Assembly (NCBI GenBank): GCA_049889095.1 | Contig: JBLJFK010000003.1 | DNA length: 64,000 bases | Source: Ewingella sp049889095 | GTDB taxonomy: Bacteria; Pseudomonadota; Gammaproteobacteria; Enterobacterales; Enterobacteriaceae | Reading direction: 5' to 3' (one strand) | The notes under the pieces: generated by a model | Database searches by the model: none | Told to the model about the DNA's origin: nothing | Seen by the model: the letters and a program-made list of their open reading frames with translations, nothing else | Shown here: positions 26,770 to 36,799 of the stretch, piece by piece | Position numbering within the stretch: position 1 is the stretch's first letter | Layout: each line of letters begins with the position of its first letter | Made by a program: the position numbers and the translations under genes

Positions 26770-27807
26770 GTGACTAAGTCAAAACTGTCCAAAGGGCAAC
26801 AACGTCGCGTTCAGGCTAACCACCAGCGTCGTCTGAAACCGACCGACAAACGTAAAGAGCTGGACGACTCGCTGCATGGCGCACCGCAAGACGGCGTAGT
26901 GATCAGCCGTTTCGGCATGCATGCGGACGTTGAAGCTGCCGACGGCAGCCAGCACCGTTGTAATATTCGCCGAACTATCCGTTCCTTGGTTACCGGCGAC
27001 CGGGTCGTCTGGCGCGCAGGCGAGAATGCCAGTGTCAAAGGCATCGTAGAAGCAGTACATGAGCGTACTTCCGTACTGACTCGGCCTGATTTCTATGACG
27101 GCGTAAAACCTATCGCTGCTAACATTGACCAAATCGTCATTGTTTCCGCCATTTTACCCGAGCTGTCACTCAATATTATCGACCGCTATCTGGTGGCCTG
27201 TGAAACAGTGGAGGTTGAGCCGCTGATTGTACTCAACAAAATTGACCTGCTCGACGACGAAGGCCGCAAGTTCGTCGAAAGTATGATGGATATCTACCGC
27301 AAAATTAATTATCGCGTGCTCGAAGTTTCCAGCCAGACCGGCGAAGGGATGCCCGCGTTTGAAAGTGCTCTGATCGACCGTATCAGCATCTTTGCTGGCC
27401 AATCTGGAGTGGGTAAATCCAGCCTGCTGAATGCATTGCTGCCGCCAGAAGAGAAGCAGATCGTTGTGAATGTAGTGTCCGACAACTCAGGTCTCGGCCA
27501 GCACACCACGACGGCCGCCCGGCTTTATCACTTCCAGCATGGCGGTGACGTCATCGACTCCCCTGGGGTGCGCGAATTCGGTCTGTGGCATCTGGCCCCG
27601 GAACAAATCACGCAGGGCTTTATCGAATTCCGCCCATTCATGGGTTACTGTAAATTCCGCGACTGCAAACATGGCAGCGATCCAGGCTGCGCCATTCGTG
27701 ATGCCGTAGACCGTGGAGACATCGCCGAAGAGCGTTTCGATAACTATCACCGCATTCTGGAAAGTATGGAAGACGTAAAAACACGTAAAAACTTTGATGC
27801 GTTATAA
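26770..27807 (+). CDS. rsgA: Small ribosomal subunit biogenesis GTPase RsgA
   Basis: RsgA is a circularly permuted GTPase that checks late 30S maturation. An N-terminal OB fold (about 35-110) precedes the G domain in the permuted order G4 (NKIDLL), G1 (GQSGVGKSS), G3 (DSPG). A C-terminal zinc finger follows (CKFRDCKHGSDPGC). The start is GTG at 26770 with GAGG upstream, as the conserved MTKSKLSKGQQRRVQ supports. The length is 345 residues (E. coli 350). Confidence 0.97.
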   Translation: MTKSKLSKGQQRRVQANHQRRLKPTDKRKELDDSLHGAPQDGVVISRFGMHADVEAADGSQHRCNIRRTIRSLVTGDRVVWRAGENASVKGIVEAVHERTSVLTRPDFYDGVKPIAANIDQIVIVSAILPELSLNIIDRYLVACETVEVEPLIVLNKIDLLDDEGRKFVESMMDIYRKINYRVLEVSSQTGEGMPAFESALIDRISIFAGQSGVGKSSLLNALLPPEEKQIVVNVVSDNSGLGQHTTTAARLYHFQHGGDVIDSPGVREFGLWHLAPEQITQGFIEFRPFMGYCKFRDCKHGSDPGCAIRDAVDRGDIAEERFDNYHRILESMEDVKTRKNFDAL

Positions 27808-28043
27808 TAGCTAACTGATTGAATTGTTAGACGATGAGCTTAATTGTTAGCCCGTCGTTTAACAGGATTGATTAGCAGGTATTGAAGCGATGATTTACCC
27901 TCGTTACAATCCGCAGCCTTAAACTGAGTCGCTACATTAAAACGGCCGACCATCACGCTCAGTGGTGCTCTGATTCAGAGTGCCTGCCTATTTTCCGCGC
28001 CGTTATATTCTCGGTGCGATGACATCACCCAAGAGGTTTCCCC

Positions 28044-29069
28044 GTGCTGGACAGTATCAAAATCAAACTTCAATACTTACTTCCTAAACAAGGATTGACC
28101 CGTCTGGCTGGCTGGGGCGCAGAGAAGCGTGCCGCGATGCTGACGCATTGGGTTATTAAAGGCTTTGCACGCTATTACAATGTCGATATGAAAGAAGCCA
28201 GGGATCCTGACCTGAAATCCTACCCAACCTTCAATGCTTTTTTCGTACGCCCACTACGCGATGGCGCACGCCCGGTTGTTAGTGGTTTAGATATGCTATG
28301 CCTGCCCGCTGATGGCGCAGTCAGCCAGTTAGGTGCCATAACCGACGGTAAACTTTTCCAGGCCAAAGGCCATTTTTACTCGCTGGAAGCATTGTTGGCA
28401 GGAAATTACACGTTGGCTGAGCAGTTCAAAGAGGGGCAGTTTGCTACCATTTATCTGGCGCCACGCGACTACCACCGCGTACATATGCCATGCGACGGTG
28501 TACTGCGTGAAATGATTTATGTTCCGGGCGATTTATTCTCGGTTAACCCGCTGACCGCAGCTAATGTTCCGAATTTATTTGCACGCAATGAACGAGTCAT
28601 CTGCCTGTTTGATACTGAATTTGGCCCTATGGTACAGATTCTGGTGGGTGCAACCATTGTAGGCAGCATCGAAACCGTATGGGCAGGCTGTGTAACGCCA
28701 CCGCGCGAAGGCATTATCAAACGCTGGACCTACCCTGCAGCGGCTAATGAGGGCGCTATCGCACTCGAGAAAGGCCAAGAGATGGGTCGCTTTAAACTGG
28801 GCTCAACCGTCATCAACCTGTTTGCAGCGGGCCAGATCAATTTCATGCCACAACTGAGCAACGGTACCATCACCCGCATGGGCACACCTTTTGCAGAAGC
28901 CATTCGCCAAGGTGCCACGGTTAAAACTGAAACTGTTGTCGTCAATGTTACAAAAACCGATCCCGTCGTTGTTAATGACATCAATGCGCCGACAGAAACT
29001 ACGCCCGCTCCGGCAGGTATGGCGCAGGCCGGAGTGACAAAGCCGGCACCACCACCGCAAGAGATCTGA
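28044..29069 (+). CDS. psd: Phosphatidylserine decarboxylase proenzyme
   Basis: Psd makes phosphatidylethanolamine from phosphatidylserine at the inner membrane. The proenzyme self-cleaves in the LGST motif (residues 252-255) to turn Ser254 into the pyruvoyl cofactor; the processing partners Asp90 and His147 are present. The start is GTG with an AAGAGG ribosome-binding site (E. coli uses TTG). The C-terminal 45 residues are Pro/Thr/Ala-rich and variable. mscM follows after 38 bases, as in the E. coli psd-mscM operon. Confidence 0.96.
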   Translation: MLDSIKIKLQYLLPKQGLTRLAGWGAEKRAAMLTHWVIKGFARYYNVDMKEARDPDLKSYPTFNAFFVRPLRDGARPVVSGLDMLCLPADGAVSQLGAITDGKLFQAKGHFYSLEALLAGNYTLAEQFKEGQFATIYLAPRDYHRVHMPCDGVLREMIYVPGDLFSVNPLTAANVPNLFARNERVICLFDTEFGPMVQILVGATIVGSIETVWAGCVTPPREGIIKRWTYPAAANEGAIALEKGQEMGRFKLGSTVINLFAAGQINFMPQLSNGTITRMGTPFAEAIRQGATVKTETVVVNVTKTDPVVVNDINAPTETTPAPAGMAQAGVTKPAPPPQEI

Positions 29070-29107
29070 CACCTTCCCAGCCCCAACAGATTAAAAGGAA
29101 ATATTGA

Positions 29108-32100
29108 GTGCGTCTGATCCCTGCGTTACTGATGAGTTTACTGCTGGCCCTGCCGATGATAGCCAGCGCGGTGCCGTCGGAGGATCAGCTCAAACAAGAG
29201 CTGAAACAGGCTGAAGCCAATAAGGAAATGGCAAATCAGGCCCAGGTGGTCGAAGCATTACAAAACGCACTGAACTGGCTGAGCGAAGCGCGTGCCTCAT
29301 CGGTACGCGCCGAGCAGTATCAGAAAGTGATCGATGACTTCCCGAAGCTGACTCAGGGTTTACGCCAAGAGTTACAAGCGCAGGGTGATACGCCACTGCC
29401 GGTAGATAACAGCCTGACGGCTGCTCAGCTGGACCAGCAAATCCTTCAGGTCAGCAGCCAACTACTGGAAGAAGCCCGGCAGTTGCGACAAGAGCAGGAC
29501 CGTTCACGCGACATCAGCGACTCCCTTAGCCAAATCCCACAGCAGCAGTCAGAAGCCCGCAATGCGCTCAGCGATATTGAACAGCGCATGCAGTCCAGCG
29601 TCACATCCGGCAATATATCGCAACTTGCCCAGGCGCAGATGAATGCGTTACAAGCTGAGTCTGCCGCGCGAAAAGCCAAAGTGGACGAACTGGAACTGGC
29701 TCAGCTTTCGGCGAGTAACCGGCAGGAATTGTCGAGAATGCGCGCAGATTTGTATAAAAAACGCCACGATCGTCTCGATCAGCAACTTCAGACATTACGC
29801 AATAATCTCAACAGCCAGCGCCAACGCGAAGCCGAGCAGGCCATTGAAAAAACCGAACTACTGGCAGAGCAGATCGGTGAGCTTCCCGCCTCCGTCAATA
29901 AGCAGCTACAAGCCAACCGCGAGCTCTCTCTGGCGTTGAATCAGCAGGCGCAGCGCATGGACTTGATCTCCTCGCAGCAACGTCAGGCTGCCGCCCAAAC
30001 CCTGCAGGTCCGCCAGGCATTGACCACTATCCGTGAACAGGCTCAGTGGCTGGGCGCATCAAATCTGCTGGGTGAAACCCTGCGGGCGCAGGTGGCCAAA
30101 TTGCCTGAAGTGCCCAAGCCGCAACAGTTGGACCGGGATATGGGCCAGTTACGCGTTCAGCGCCTGCACTACGAAGACCTGCTCGATAAACAGGCACTCT
30201 TGCGGCAGGCGCGTCAGGACGATGGCACACCGCTGACGGCCGCACAGCAGAAAATCCTCGATGCGCAACTGCGCACCCAAAGTGATTTACTCAATTCGTT
30301 GCTTTCCGGATGTGACTCGCAAATATTGGAGCTCACCAAGCTGAAGGTGGCAAACAGCCAACTGGTTGAGGCACTCAACGATATTCATGAAGCAGCTCAC
30401 CGCTACCTGTTCTGGGTTGCTGACGTCAGTCCTATTAGCTTCTCTTATCCGCTGCAGGCAGCACATGACCTGACCCGTCTGCTGTCGCTGGACACCCTGT
30501 CACAGCTCAGCAGCGCCTCGCTGATGATGGTTACCAGCAAAGAGACGTTAATACCTCTGTTTGCCGCCCTGATTCTGGTGATTGTCAGCATCAGTTCACG
30601 CCGCCACTATTACGCATTTTTGGATCGATCCAGCAGCCGGGTCGGTAAAGTCACACAGGACCATTTCTCCCTGACAATGCGGACCGTATTCTGGTCCATT
30701 CTGGTGGCACTGCCGCTGCCGGTACTGTGGGCCGCGCTCGGCTTTGGGCTGCAAAGCGCATGGCCTTATCCCATTGCCGTCGCTATTGGCGATGGGGTTA
30801 CCGCCACCCTGCCTATCCTGTGGGCCTTTATGATAAGTGCAGCGTTGGCACATCCCCAGGGATTATTCGTGGCACATTTCGGCTGGCCGCAGCGTGCAGT
30901 TTCCCGTGCAATGCGCTATTACATGATGTCAATCTGGCTTATTGTGCCGCTGATCATGGCGCTTATCACCTTCGATAATCTCAATGACCGTGAGTTCTCC
31001 AACACCCTTGGCCGTTTATGCTTCGTCCTGCTTTGTCTGGCGCTAAGCCTGGTTACCCATAGCCTGAAACGCGCCGGCATCCCGCTCTATCTGGATAAGA
31101 AAGGCAATGGAGAAAATCGGCTCAACAATACTCTCTGGTGGCTTCTGTTAAGCGCACCAATGGTGGCTGCACTCGCGTCACTAATGGGCTATCTGGCGAC
31201 GGCGCAGGCGCTGTTGGCAAGGCTCGAAACATCAGTGGCTATCTGGTTCGTCCTGCTGGTGATTTACCATATTATCCGGCGCTGGATGCTTATTCAGCGT
31301 CGCCGTATTGCCTTTGAGCGTGCGAAACAGCGACGTGCAGAAATGCTTAGCCAACGCGCACGCGGTGAAGAAGAGTCGCAGCACGCTAACAGTAACGAAG
31401 GCACAGTCGAGATCGAGGAGCCGGAAGTGGATCTCGATACGATCAGCGCCCAGTCTCTGCGTTTGGTGAGATCTATTCTGACCATGATCGCTTTTGTTTC
31501 GGTGATCTTCTTGTGGTCAGAGATCCACTCTGCATTCTCCTTCCTTGAGAATATCCATCTCTGGCAGGTCTCTTCGGTCAGTCAGGGTGTGGAAAGCATG
31601 CAGCCGATCACTCTCGGCGCGGTGTTGATCGCCATTCTGGTGCTGATCATCACCACACAGCTGGTGCGAAATTTGCCTGCGCTACTGGAGCTGGCGCTGT
31701 TGCAGCATCTTGACCTGACGCCAGGCACTGGTTACGCCATTCTCACGATCACCAAGTACGTACTGATGATCGTGGGTGGCGTGAGTGCTTTCTCGCTGTT
31801 AGGGATCGAATGGGCGAAGTTACAGTGGCTGATCGCCGCACTGGGTGTAGGTCTTGGATTTGGTTTGCAGGAGATCTTTGCCAACTTTATTTCTGGTCTG
31901 ATCATTTTGTTCGAAAAACCTATTCGCATCGGCGATACCGTGACGATCCGCAACCTGACCGGCAGCATCACCAAGATCAATACCCGTGCAACCACCATCG
32001 CTGACTGGGATCGCAAAGAGATCATCGTTCCAAACAAGGCATTTATCACCGAGCAGTTTATCAACTGGTCGTTGTCTGACTCAGTCACTCGTGTGGTATT

Positions 32101-32473
32101 AACGGTTCCGGCGCCCCCGGAAGCCAACAGCGAGGAAGTCACTCAGATCCTGCTTAGCGCAGCACACCGTTGTTCGCTGGTGCTTGACAACCCGGCACCA
32201 GAAGTCTATCTGGTCGATTTGCAGCAAGGTATTCAGATCTTTGAACTGCGTATGCACGCCGCCGAGATGGCGCACCGTATGCCGTTGCGCCATGAAATCC
32301 ACCAACTCATTCTGGCTGGCTTCCACGAGCACGGCATTATACTGCCATTCCCACCGTTCCAGGTCCGTATGGAAACCCTTCGCCGTGCGCAAAATGGCAG
32401 CAATGCTACATTCACCACCTCAAGCAGCGGCAACATGACCAGCAACAGTGCCCGCTCACCCGGTGATTTGTAA
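29108..32473 (+). CDS. mscM: Miniconductance mechanosensitive channel MscM
   Basis: The 1121-residue MscS-superfamily channel (E. coli YjeP, 1107) opens under osmotic down-shock. It has a signal peptide (about 1-21), a large periplasmic coiled-coil region rich in Gln and Leu (about 25-430), about ten membrane helices, and the MscS pore/beta domain near the C-terminus with GLGFGLQEIFANFISGL and EKPIRIGDTV. The start is GTG at 29108. It follows psd and ends before a strong terminator. Confidence 0.95.
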   Translation: MRLIPALLMSLLLALPMIASAVPSEDQLKQELKQAEANKEMANQAQVVEALQNALNWLSEARASSVRAEQYQKVIDDFPKLTQGLRQELQAQGDTPLPVDNSLTAAQLDQQILQVSSQLLEEARQLRQEQDRSRDISDSLSQIPQQQSEARNALSDIEQRMQSSVTSGNISQLAQAQMNALQAESAARKAKVDELELAQLSASNRQELSRMRADLYKKRHDRLDQQLQTLRNNLNSQRQREAEQAIEKTELLAEQIGELPASVNKQLQANRELSLALNQQAQRMDLISSQQRQAAAQTLQVRQALTTIREQAQWLGASNLLGETLRAQVAKLPEVPKPQQLDRDMGQLRVQRLHYEDLLDKQALLRQARQDDGTPLTAAQQKILDAQLRTQSDLLNSLLSGCDSQILELTKLKVANSQLVEALNDIHEAAHRYLFWVADVSPISFSYPLQAAHDLTRLLSLDTLSQLSSASLMMVTSKETLIPLFAALILVIVSISSRRHYYAFLDRSSSRVGKVTQDHFSLTMRTVFWSILVALPLPVLWAALGFGLQSAWPYPIAVAIGDGVTATLPILWAFMISAALAHPQGLFVAHFGWPQRAVSRAMRYYMMSIWLIVPLIMALITFDNLNDREFSNTLGRLCFVLLCLALSLVTHSLKRAGIPLYLDKKGNGENRLNNTLWWLLLSAPMVAALASLMGYLATAQALLARLETSVAIWFVLLVIYHIIRRWMLIQRRRIAFERAKQRRAEMLSQRARGEEESQHANSNEGTVEIEEPEVDLDTISAQSLRLVRSILTMIAFVSVIFLWSEIHSAFSFLENIHLWQVSSVSQGVESMQPITLGAVLIAILVLIITTQLVRNLPALLELALLQHLDLTPGTGYAILTITKYVLMIVGGVSAFSLLGIEWAKLQWLIAALGVGLGFGLQEIFANFISGLIILFEKPIRIGDTVTIRNLTGSITKINTRATTIADWDRKEIIVPNKAFITEQFINWSLSDSVTRVVLTVPAPPEANSEEVTQILLSAAHRCSLVLDNPAPEVYLVDLQQGIQIFELRMHAAEMAHRMPLRHEIHQLILAGFHEHGIILPFPPFQVRMETLRRAQNGSNATFTTSSSGNMTSNSARSPGDL

Positions 32474-32508
32474 CTCAACACACCTGACTGAGTTACCCAC
32501 GAAAAGAC

Positions 32509-32540
32509 AAAAGGCCGGCAATTTACATTGCTGGCCTTTT
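32509..32540. terminator. Bidirectional terminator between mscM and epmA
   Basis: AAAAGGCC (32509-32516) pairs with GGCCTTTT (32533-32540), extended inward by GCAAT/ATTGC with one bulge. It lies between convergent genes. Confidence 0.8.
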
Positions 32541-32575
32541 GTAACGACTTCCGCTGTATTCCAGAGTATTACCTG

Positions 32576-33553
32576 TCAGGCTCTCATCACCGGGAATGCC
32601 AGGATCTCGCTGAGGCAATCGGCCCCTAATGCAATCATAATCAGGCGGTCAACGCCCAGTGCCACGCCAGAGCATTCTGGCATGCCGTGTTCCAACGCAT
32701 CGAGCAGGTTTTTATCCACTGGCTGCACGGGTAAACCACGCGCGGAACGCTTCTTGTTGTCTTGTGCAAAACGCTGACGCTGCTCGCGGCTATCGGTCAA
32801 CTCGCGGAAACCATTCGCCAGCTCCACACCTTTGTAATAAACCTCAAAGCGTTCCGCCACACGATGATCTTCGGTGCTGATTTCAGCCAAAGAAGCCTGT
32901 GTTGCCGGAAAATGGTAAACAAACGCCGGCTTATCGCGCCCTATATGTGGCTCAACGCCCATGGCGAATAGCAGCTGCAGCAGCGTATCGCGATCTTCTT
33001 CGGTGTCAGCAATGTTCGACAAATCGAGTTTTGCCGCCGCTTCACGCAGTTGGGTTTTGTCGGCGGAGAGCGGGTCAACGTCGAGGTGACGAGTAAACGC
33101 CTGCTGATAAGAGAGGGTTTCAGCCGTTTCGCAGTCCAGCACTTGTTGCAGTAAGTCATCCACTTCATTCATCAAGCGATACATATCATAACGTGGGCGG
33201 TACCACTCCAGCATGGTAAATTCAGGATTGTGGTAGCGTCCCGCTTCTTCATTACGAAAACTTTTACCCATCTGATAAATCGGCCCGCTGCCCGCTGCCA
33301 GCAGTCTCTTCATATGGTATTCAGGGCTGGTCATCAGATACAGCGTCATGCCATCAGCTGCACCTGGTCCTACAAACCGGGTCTCGAAAGGCACCAGATG
33401 AACATCAGTCACTGTCGCTTGGCTCATCGCCGGTGTTTCCACTTCTAATACGCCACGATCGGCAAAAAAACGTCGAATCTCAGCGACGATTGCCGCGCGC
33501 TTCAACAAATTGGCGATAGGAGCACTGGGTTGCCAGCTTGCTGTTTCGCTCAT
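32576..33553 (-). CDS. epmA: EF-P--(R)-beta-lysine ligase
   Basis: EpmA is a truncated class II lysyl-tRNA synthetase paralogue that attaches (R)-beta-lysine to Lys34 of EF-P. At 325 residues it has only the catalytic core and no anticodon-binding domain. Motif 2 (FRNEEAGRYHNPEFTMLEWYRP) and motif 3 (GVALGVDRLIM) are present. The start is ATG at 33553 (MSETASWQPSAP), the same as E. coli; a longer frame upstream has no support. Both its partner epmB and its target efp are in this window. Confidence 0.97.
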   Translation of the reverse strand: MSETASWQPSAPIANLLKRAAIVAEIRRFFADRGVLEVETPAMSQATVTDVHLVPFETRFVGPGAADGMTLYLMTSPEYHMKRLLAAGSGPIYQMGKSFRNEEAGRYHNPEFTMLEWYRPRYDMYRLMNEVDDLLQQVLDCETAETLSYQQAFTRHLDVDPLSADKTQLREAAAKLDLSNIADTEEDRDTLLQLLFAMGVEPHIGRDKPAFVYHFPATQASLAEISTEDHRVAERFEVYYKGVELANGFRELTDSREQRQRFAQDNKKRSARGLPVQPVDKNLLDALEHGMPECSGVALGVDRLIMIALGADCLSEILAFPVMRA

Positions 33554-33676
33554 GGTTCTTAACTCCGAAGTGATAAAGGGCATGCAGTCTACCTGCATCC
33601 ATACGGGCAAACAAATATCTCATTCTGCGTCCCAAATCGGCAACAGAGGATACATAAAGCTGAAATCAGCGTTTAC

Positions 33677-33709
33677 ATCAAATTTCCCGCTCTACCCCTT
33701 AGGTATAAT
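33677..33709 (+). promoter_or_regulatory. Candidate frd promoter with an FNR-like half-site
   Basis: A consensus TATAAT lies at 33704-33709. ATCAAATTT (33677-33685), a good FNR half-site, lies upstream at a spacing that matches my memory of the E. coli frd promoter, where FNR activates anaerobically. The other half-site is poor. Confidence 0.45.
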
Positions 33710-33845
33710 TAATCCCTTACAAAAAACAAGAATACTCACCTCTGAGACTTTACCTGCGTGTCATCAGAGTCAACTAAGCCATCAGTAATGCTGGCTTCTC
33801 AGAGGGTCTTAAGACCCTAAATCATGATGATAGTGGAGGAATGCA

Positions 33846-35645
33846 GTGCAAACCTTTAACGCCGACATTGTAGTTATAGGCGCTGGCGGAGCTGGTTTAC
33901 GCGCAGCGATAGCAGCAGCGGAAGCCAATCCCAGCCTTAACATTGCGCTGATATCGAAAGTTTACCCGATGCGCAGCCATACCGTGGCTGCCGAAGGTGG
34001 TTCAGCGGCCGTCACACAAGATCACGACAGCTTCGACTACCATTTTCAAGATACCGTATCCGGTGGTGACTGGCTCTGCGAACAGGATGTGGTGGATCAT
34101 TTCGTCCACCAGTGTCCACAGGAGATGGCGCAACTCGAAATCTGGGGCTGCCCATGGAGCCGCAAAGAGGATGGGTCAGTCAACGTGCGGCGTTTCGGCG
34201 GTATGAAGATCGAACGCACATGGTTTGCGGCTGATAAGACCGGCTTCCACATGCTGCATACGCTGTTCCAAACCTCGCTGAAGTACCCGCAAATCAAACG
34301 ATTCGATGAGCATTTTGTTCTGGATATTTTGGTCGATGATGGCCGTGTTCATGGGCTGGTTGCTATTAATATGATGGAAGGTACGCGGATGCAAATCCGC
34401 GCCAACGCAGTCGTAATGGCTACCGGTGGCGCTGGCCGCGTTTACCGTTACAACACCAATGGTGGCATTGTTACCGGCGATGGTATGGGCATGGCGTTCC
34501 GCCACGGTGTTCCGCTTCGTGATATGGAGTTCGTGCAATATCACCCGACGGGCCTGCCCGGCTCAGGTATTTTGATGACAGAAGGTTGCCGTGGTGAAGG
34601 CGGCATTCTTATTAATAAAGAAGGTTACCGTTATTTGCAGGATTACGGCATGGGACCGGAAACGCCATTGGGTGAGCCGAAGAACAAGTATATGGAGCTC
34701 GGCCCGCGGGATAAAGTATCTCAGGCTTTCTGGCATGAGTGGCGTGCTGGCCGTACAGATTCCACCCCGCGCGGCGATGTGGTTTATCTCGACTTGCGCC
34801 ACCTCGGTGAAAAGAAATTACTCGAGCGTTTGCCGTTTATCTGCGAACTGGCGAAAGCCTACGTTGGCGTTGACCCGGTAAAAGAGCCGATCCCGGTACG
34901 CCCAACGGCGCACTACACCATGGGGGGTATTGAAACAAATGCCCAATGTGAAACCCGTATCAAAGGCCTGTTTGCTGTGGGTGAGTGTTCGTCAGTCGGC
35001 CTCCATGGTGCTAACCGCCTTGGCTCAAATTCACTGGCTGAACTGGTGGTATTTGGTCGTATGGCTGGTGAACAGGCCGCGTTACGCGCGACTGAACACA
35101 TACCTTCCGCTAACGATGCCGCACTAGATGCGCAAGTTGCTGATGTTGAGAAACGCCTTTCAGATCTCATGGCACAAGAAGGCGACGAAAGCTGGGCGAA
35201 AATTCGCGATGAGATGGGCATGTCGATGGAAGAAGGTTGCGGCATTTATCGCACACCTGAACTGATGCAAAAAACCATTGATAAGCTGGCCGAGCTGAAG
35301 GAACGCTTCAAGCGGGTAAAAATTAAAGATACTTCAAGCGTCTTCAATACCGACCTGCTGTACACACTCGAACTGGGTTACGGGCTGGACGTTGCCGAGT
35401 GTATGGCACACTCCGCTTTCAACCGTAAAGAGTCGCGGGGAGCCCATCAGCGTCTTGATGAAGGTTGCACAGAACGTGATGACGTCAACTTCCTCAAACA
35501 CACACTGGCCTTCTTCCAGCCAGACTCCGCTCCGCGACTGGAATATGGCGATGTAAAAATCACCACGCTACCACCAGCCAAACGCGTTTATGGTGGAGAA
35601 GCCGAAGCACAGGACAAAAAAAACAAGGAGCAATCTCATGGCTGA
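33846..35645 (+). CDS. frdA: Fumarate reductase flavoprotein subunit
   Basis: FrdA reduces fumarate to succinate during anaerobic respiration. The 599-residue protein has the Rossmann motif VVIGAGGAGLRAA at the N-terminus, covalent-FAD His45 (RSHTVAAEGG), and active-site stretches HPTGLPGSGILMTEGCRGEGG and RPTAHYTMGG. The start is GTG at 33846 with GGAGGA upstream, as in E. coli. Its end overlaps frdB by 8 bases. FrdABCD forms the quinol:fumarate reductase of the inner membrane. Confidence 0.98.
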   Translation: MQTFNADIVVIGAGGAGLRAAIAAAEANPSLNIALISKVYPMRSHTVAAEGGSAAVTQDHDSFDYHFQDTVSGGDWLCEQDVVDHFVHQCPQEMAQLEIWGCPWSRKEDGSVNVRRFGGMKIERTWFAADKTGFHMLHTLFQTSLKYPQIKRFDEHFVLDILVDDGRVHGLVAINMMEGTRMQIRANAVVMATGGAGRVYRYNTNGGIVTGDGMGMAFRHGVPLRDMEFVQYHPTGLPGSGILMTEGCRGEGGILINKEGYRYLQDYGMGPETPLGEPKNKYMELGPRDKVSQAFWHEWRAGRTDSTPRGDVVYLDLRHLGEKKLLERLPFICELAKAYVGVDPVKEPIPVRPTAHYTMGGIETNAQCETRIKGLFAVGECSSVGLHGANRLGSNSLAELVVFGRMAGEQAALRATEHIPSANDAALDAQVADVEKRLSDLMAQEGDESWAKIRDEMGMSMEEGCGIYRTPELMQKTIDKLAELKERFKRVKIKDTSSVFNTDLLYTLELGYGLDVAECMAHSAFNRKESRGAHQRLDEGCTERDDVNFLKHTLAFFQPDSAPRLEYGDVKITTLPPAKRVYGGEAEAQDKKNKEQSHG

Positions 35646-36372
35646 GTTGAAAAGCCGGAAAGTTGAGATCATGCGTTACAACCCGGAAACTGACAATGCA
35701 CCGCATCCGGTAGTGTATGACGTACCCTTCGATGAAACGACATCACTTCTCGATGCCCTGGGCTTCATCAAAGATAATCTTGCGTCAGATTTGTCCTACC
35801 GCTGGTCATGTCGTATGGCGATCTGCGGCTCATGCGGCATGATGGTCAATCGCGTACCCAAACTGGCCTGTAAAACCTTCCTGCGTGAATATCCGGAAGG
35901 CATGCGGATCGAAGCACTGGGTAACTTCCCGATTGAACGCGACTTAGTAGTCGATATGACTCACTTCATCGAAAGTCTGGAAGCGATCAAACCTTATATT
36001 ATTGGCAATACCCGCGATGCTGCTCAGGGTCCGGGCAAACAAACGCCAGCACAGATGGAGAAGTATCATCAATTCTCCGGCTGTATCAACTGCGGTTTGT
36101 GTTATGCAGCCTGCCCGCAATTCGGTTTAAACCCCGAATTCATTGGCCCTGCTGCCATCACGCTGGCGCACCGCTATAACCTCGATAATCGCGACCATGG
36201 CAAACAACAGCGCATGCCGCAATTAAACGGCAAGAACGGCGTCTGGAGTTGCACCTTTGTTGGATATTGCTCAGAAGTCTGTCCGAAACATGTCGACCCT
36301 GCAGCAGCTATTCAGCAAGGCAAAGTCGAAAGCGCGAAAGACTTCATGATCGCGAGGCTCAGACCGCAATGA
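35638..36372 (+). CDS. frdB: Fumarate reductase iron-sulfur subunit
   Basis: The 244-residue electron-transfer subunit has a [2Fe-2S] ferredoxin domain (CRMAICGSCGMMVN plus a downstream Cys), and the [4Fe-4S] and [3Fe-4S] motifs CINCGLCYAACP and CSEVCPKHVDP. It carries electrons from the menaquinol site in FrdCD to FrdA. The ATG at 35638 overlaps the frdA stop, which points to coupled translation; an earlier in-frame ATG would sit inside frdA. Confidence 0.98.
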   Translation: MAELKSRKVEIMRYNPETDNAPHPVVYDVPFDETTSLLDALGFIKDNLASDLSYRWSCRMAICGSCGMMVNRVPKLACKTFLREYPEGMRIEALGNFPIERDLVVDMTHFIESLEAIKPYIIGNTRDAAQGPGKQTPAQMEKYHQFSGCINCGLCYAACPQFGLNPEFIGPAAITLAHRYNLDNRDHGKQQRMPQLNGKNGVWSCTFVGYCSEVCPKHVDPAAAIQQGKVESAKDFMIARLRPQ

Positions 36373-36383
36373 GGGAACCGAAT

Positions 36384-36788
36384 ATGATCAACACGCCAAG
36401 CAAACGTAACGCTTACGTCCGTGAAATGAAGTCTAACTGGTGGCAGAAATCAGGATTTTACCGCTTTTATATGCTACGGGAAGGCACCGCGGTTCCTGCG
36501 GTGTGGTTCAGCCTACTGTTACTGGCTGGGCTGTTCTCGCTCAAACATGGTGCAGAGAGTTGGGTCGGTTTCGTCGGTTTTCTGCAAAATCCGATTGTGA
36601 TGGCTATTAATCTGGTAGCCCTGCTGGCGGCCATACTGCATACCAAAACCTGGTTTGAACTGGCCCCGAAAGCTTCAATTATTATCGTCAAAGGCCAGAA
36701 AATGGGTCCGGAGCCGGTGATTGGTGCTTTTTGGGTGATCACCGTGATTGCCACGCTGGCTATTCTGGCTATCGCCCTGTTCTATTAA
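36384..36788 (+). CDS. frdC: Fumarate reductase membrane subunit C
   Basis: The 134-residue membrane anchor has three predicted helices (about residues 34-55, 65-88 and 110-132). The conserved stretch FYRFYMLREGTAVPAVWF is near the N-terminus. It binds menaquinol with FrdD. The ATG at 36384 follows GAGGG; frdD starts 11 bases after its stop. Confidence 0.96.
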   Translation: MINTPSKRNAYVREMKSNWWQKSGFYRFYMLREGTAVPAVWFSLLLLAGLFSLKHGAESWVGFVGFLQNPIVMAINLVALLAAILHTKTWFELAPKASIIIVKGQKMGPEPVIGAFWVITVIATLAILAIALFY

Positions 36789-36799
36789 TGGAGGAGATA

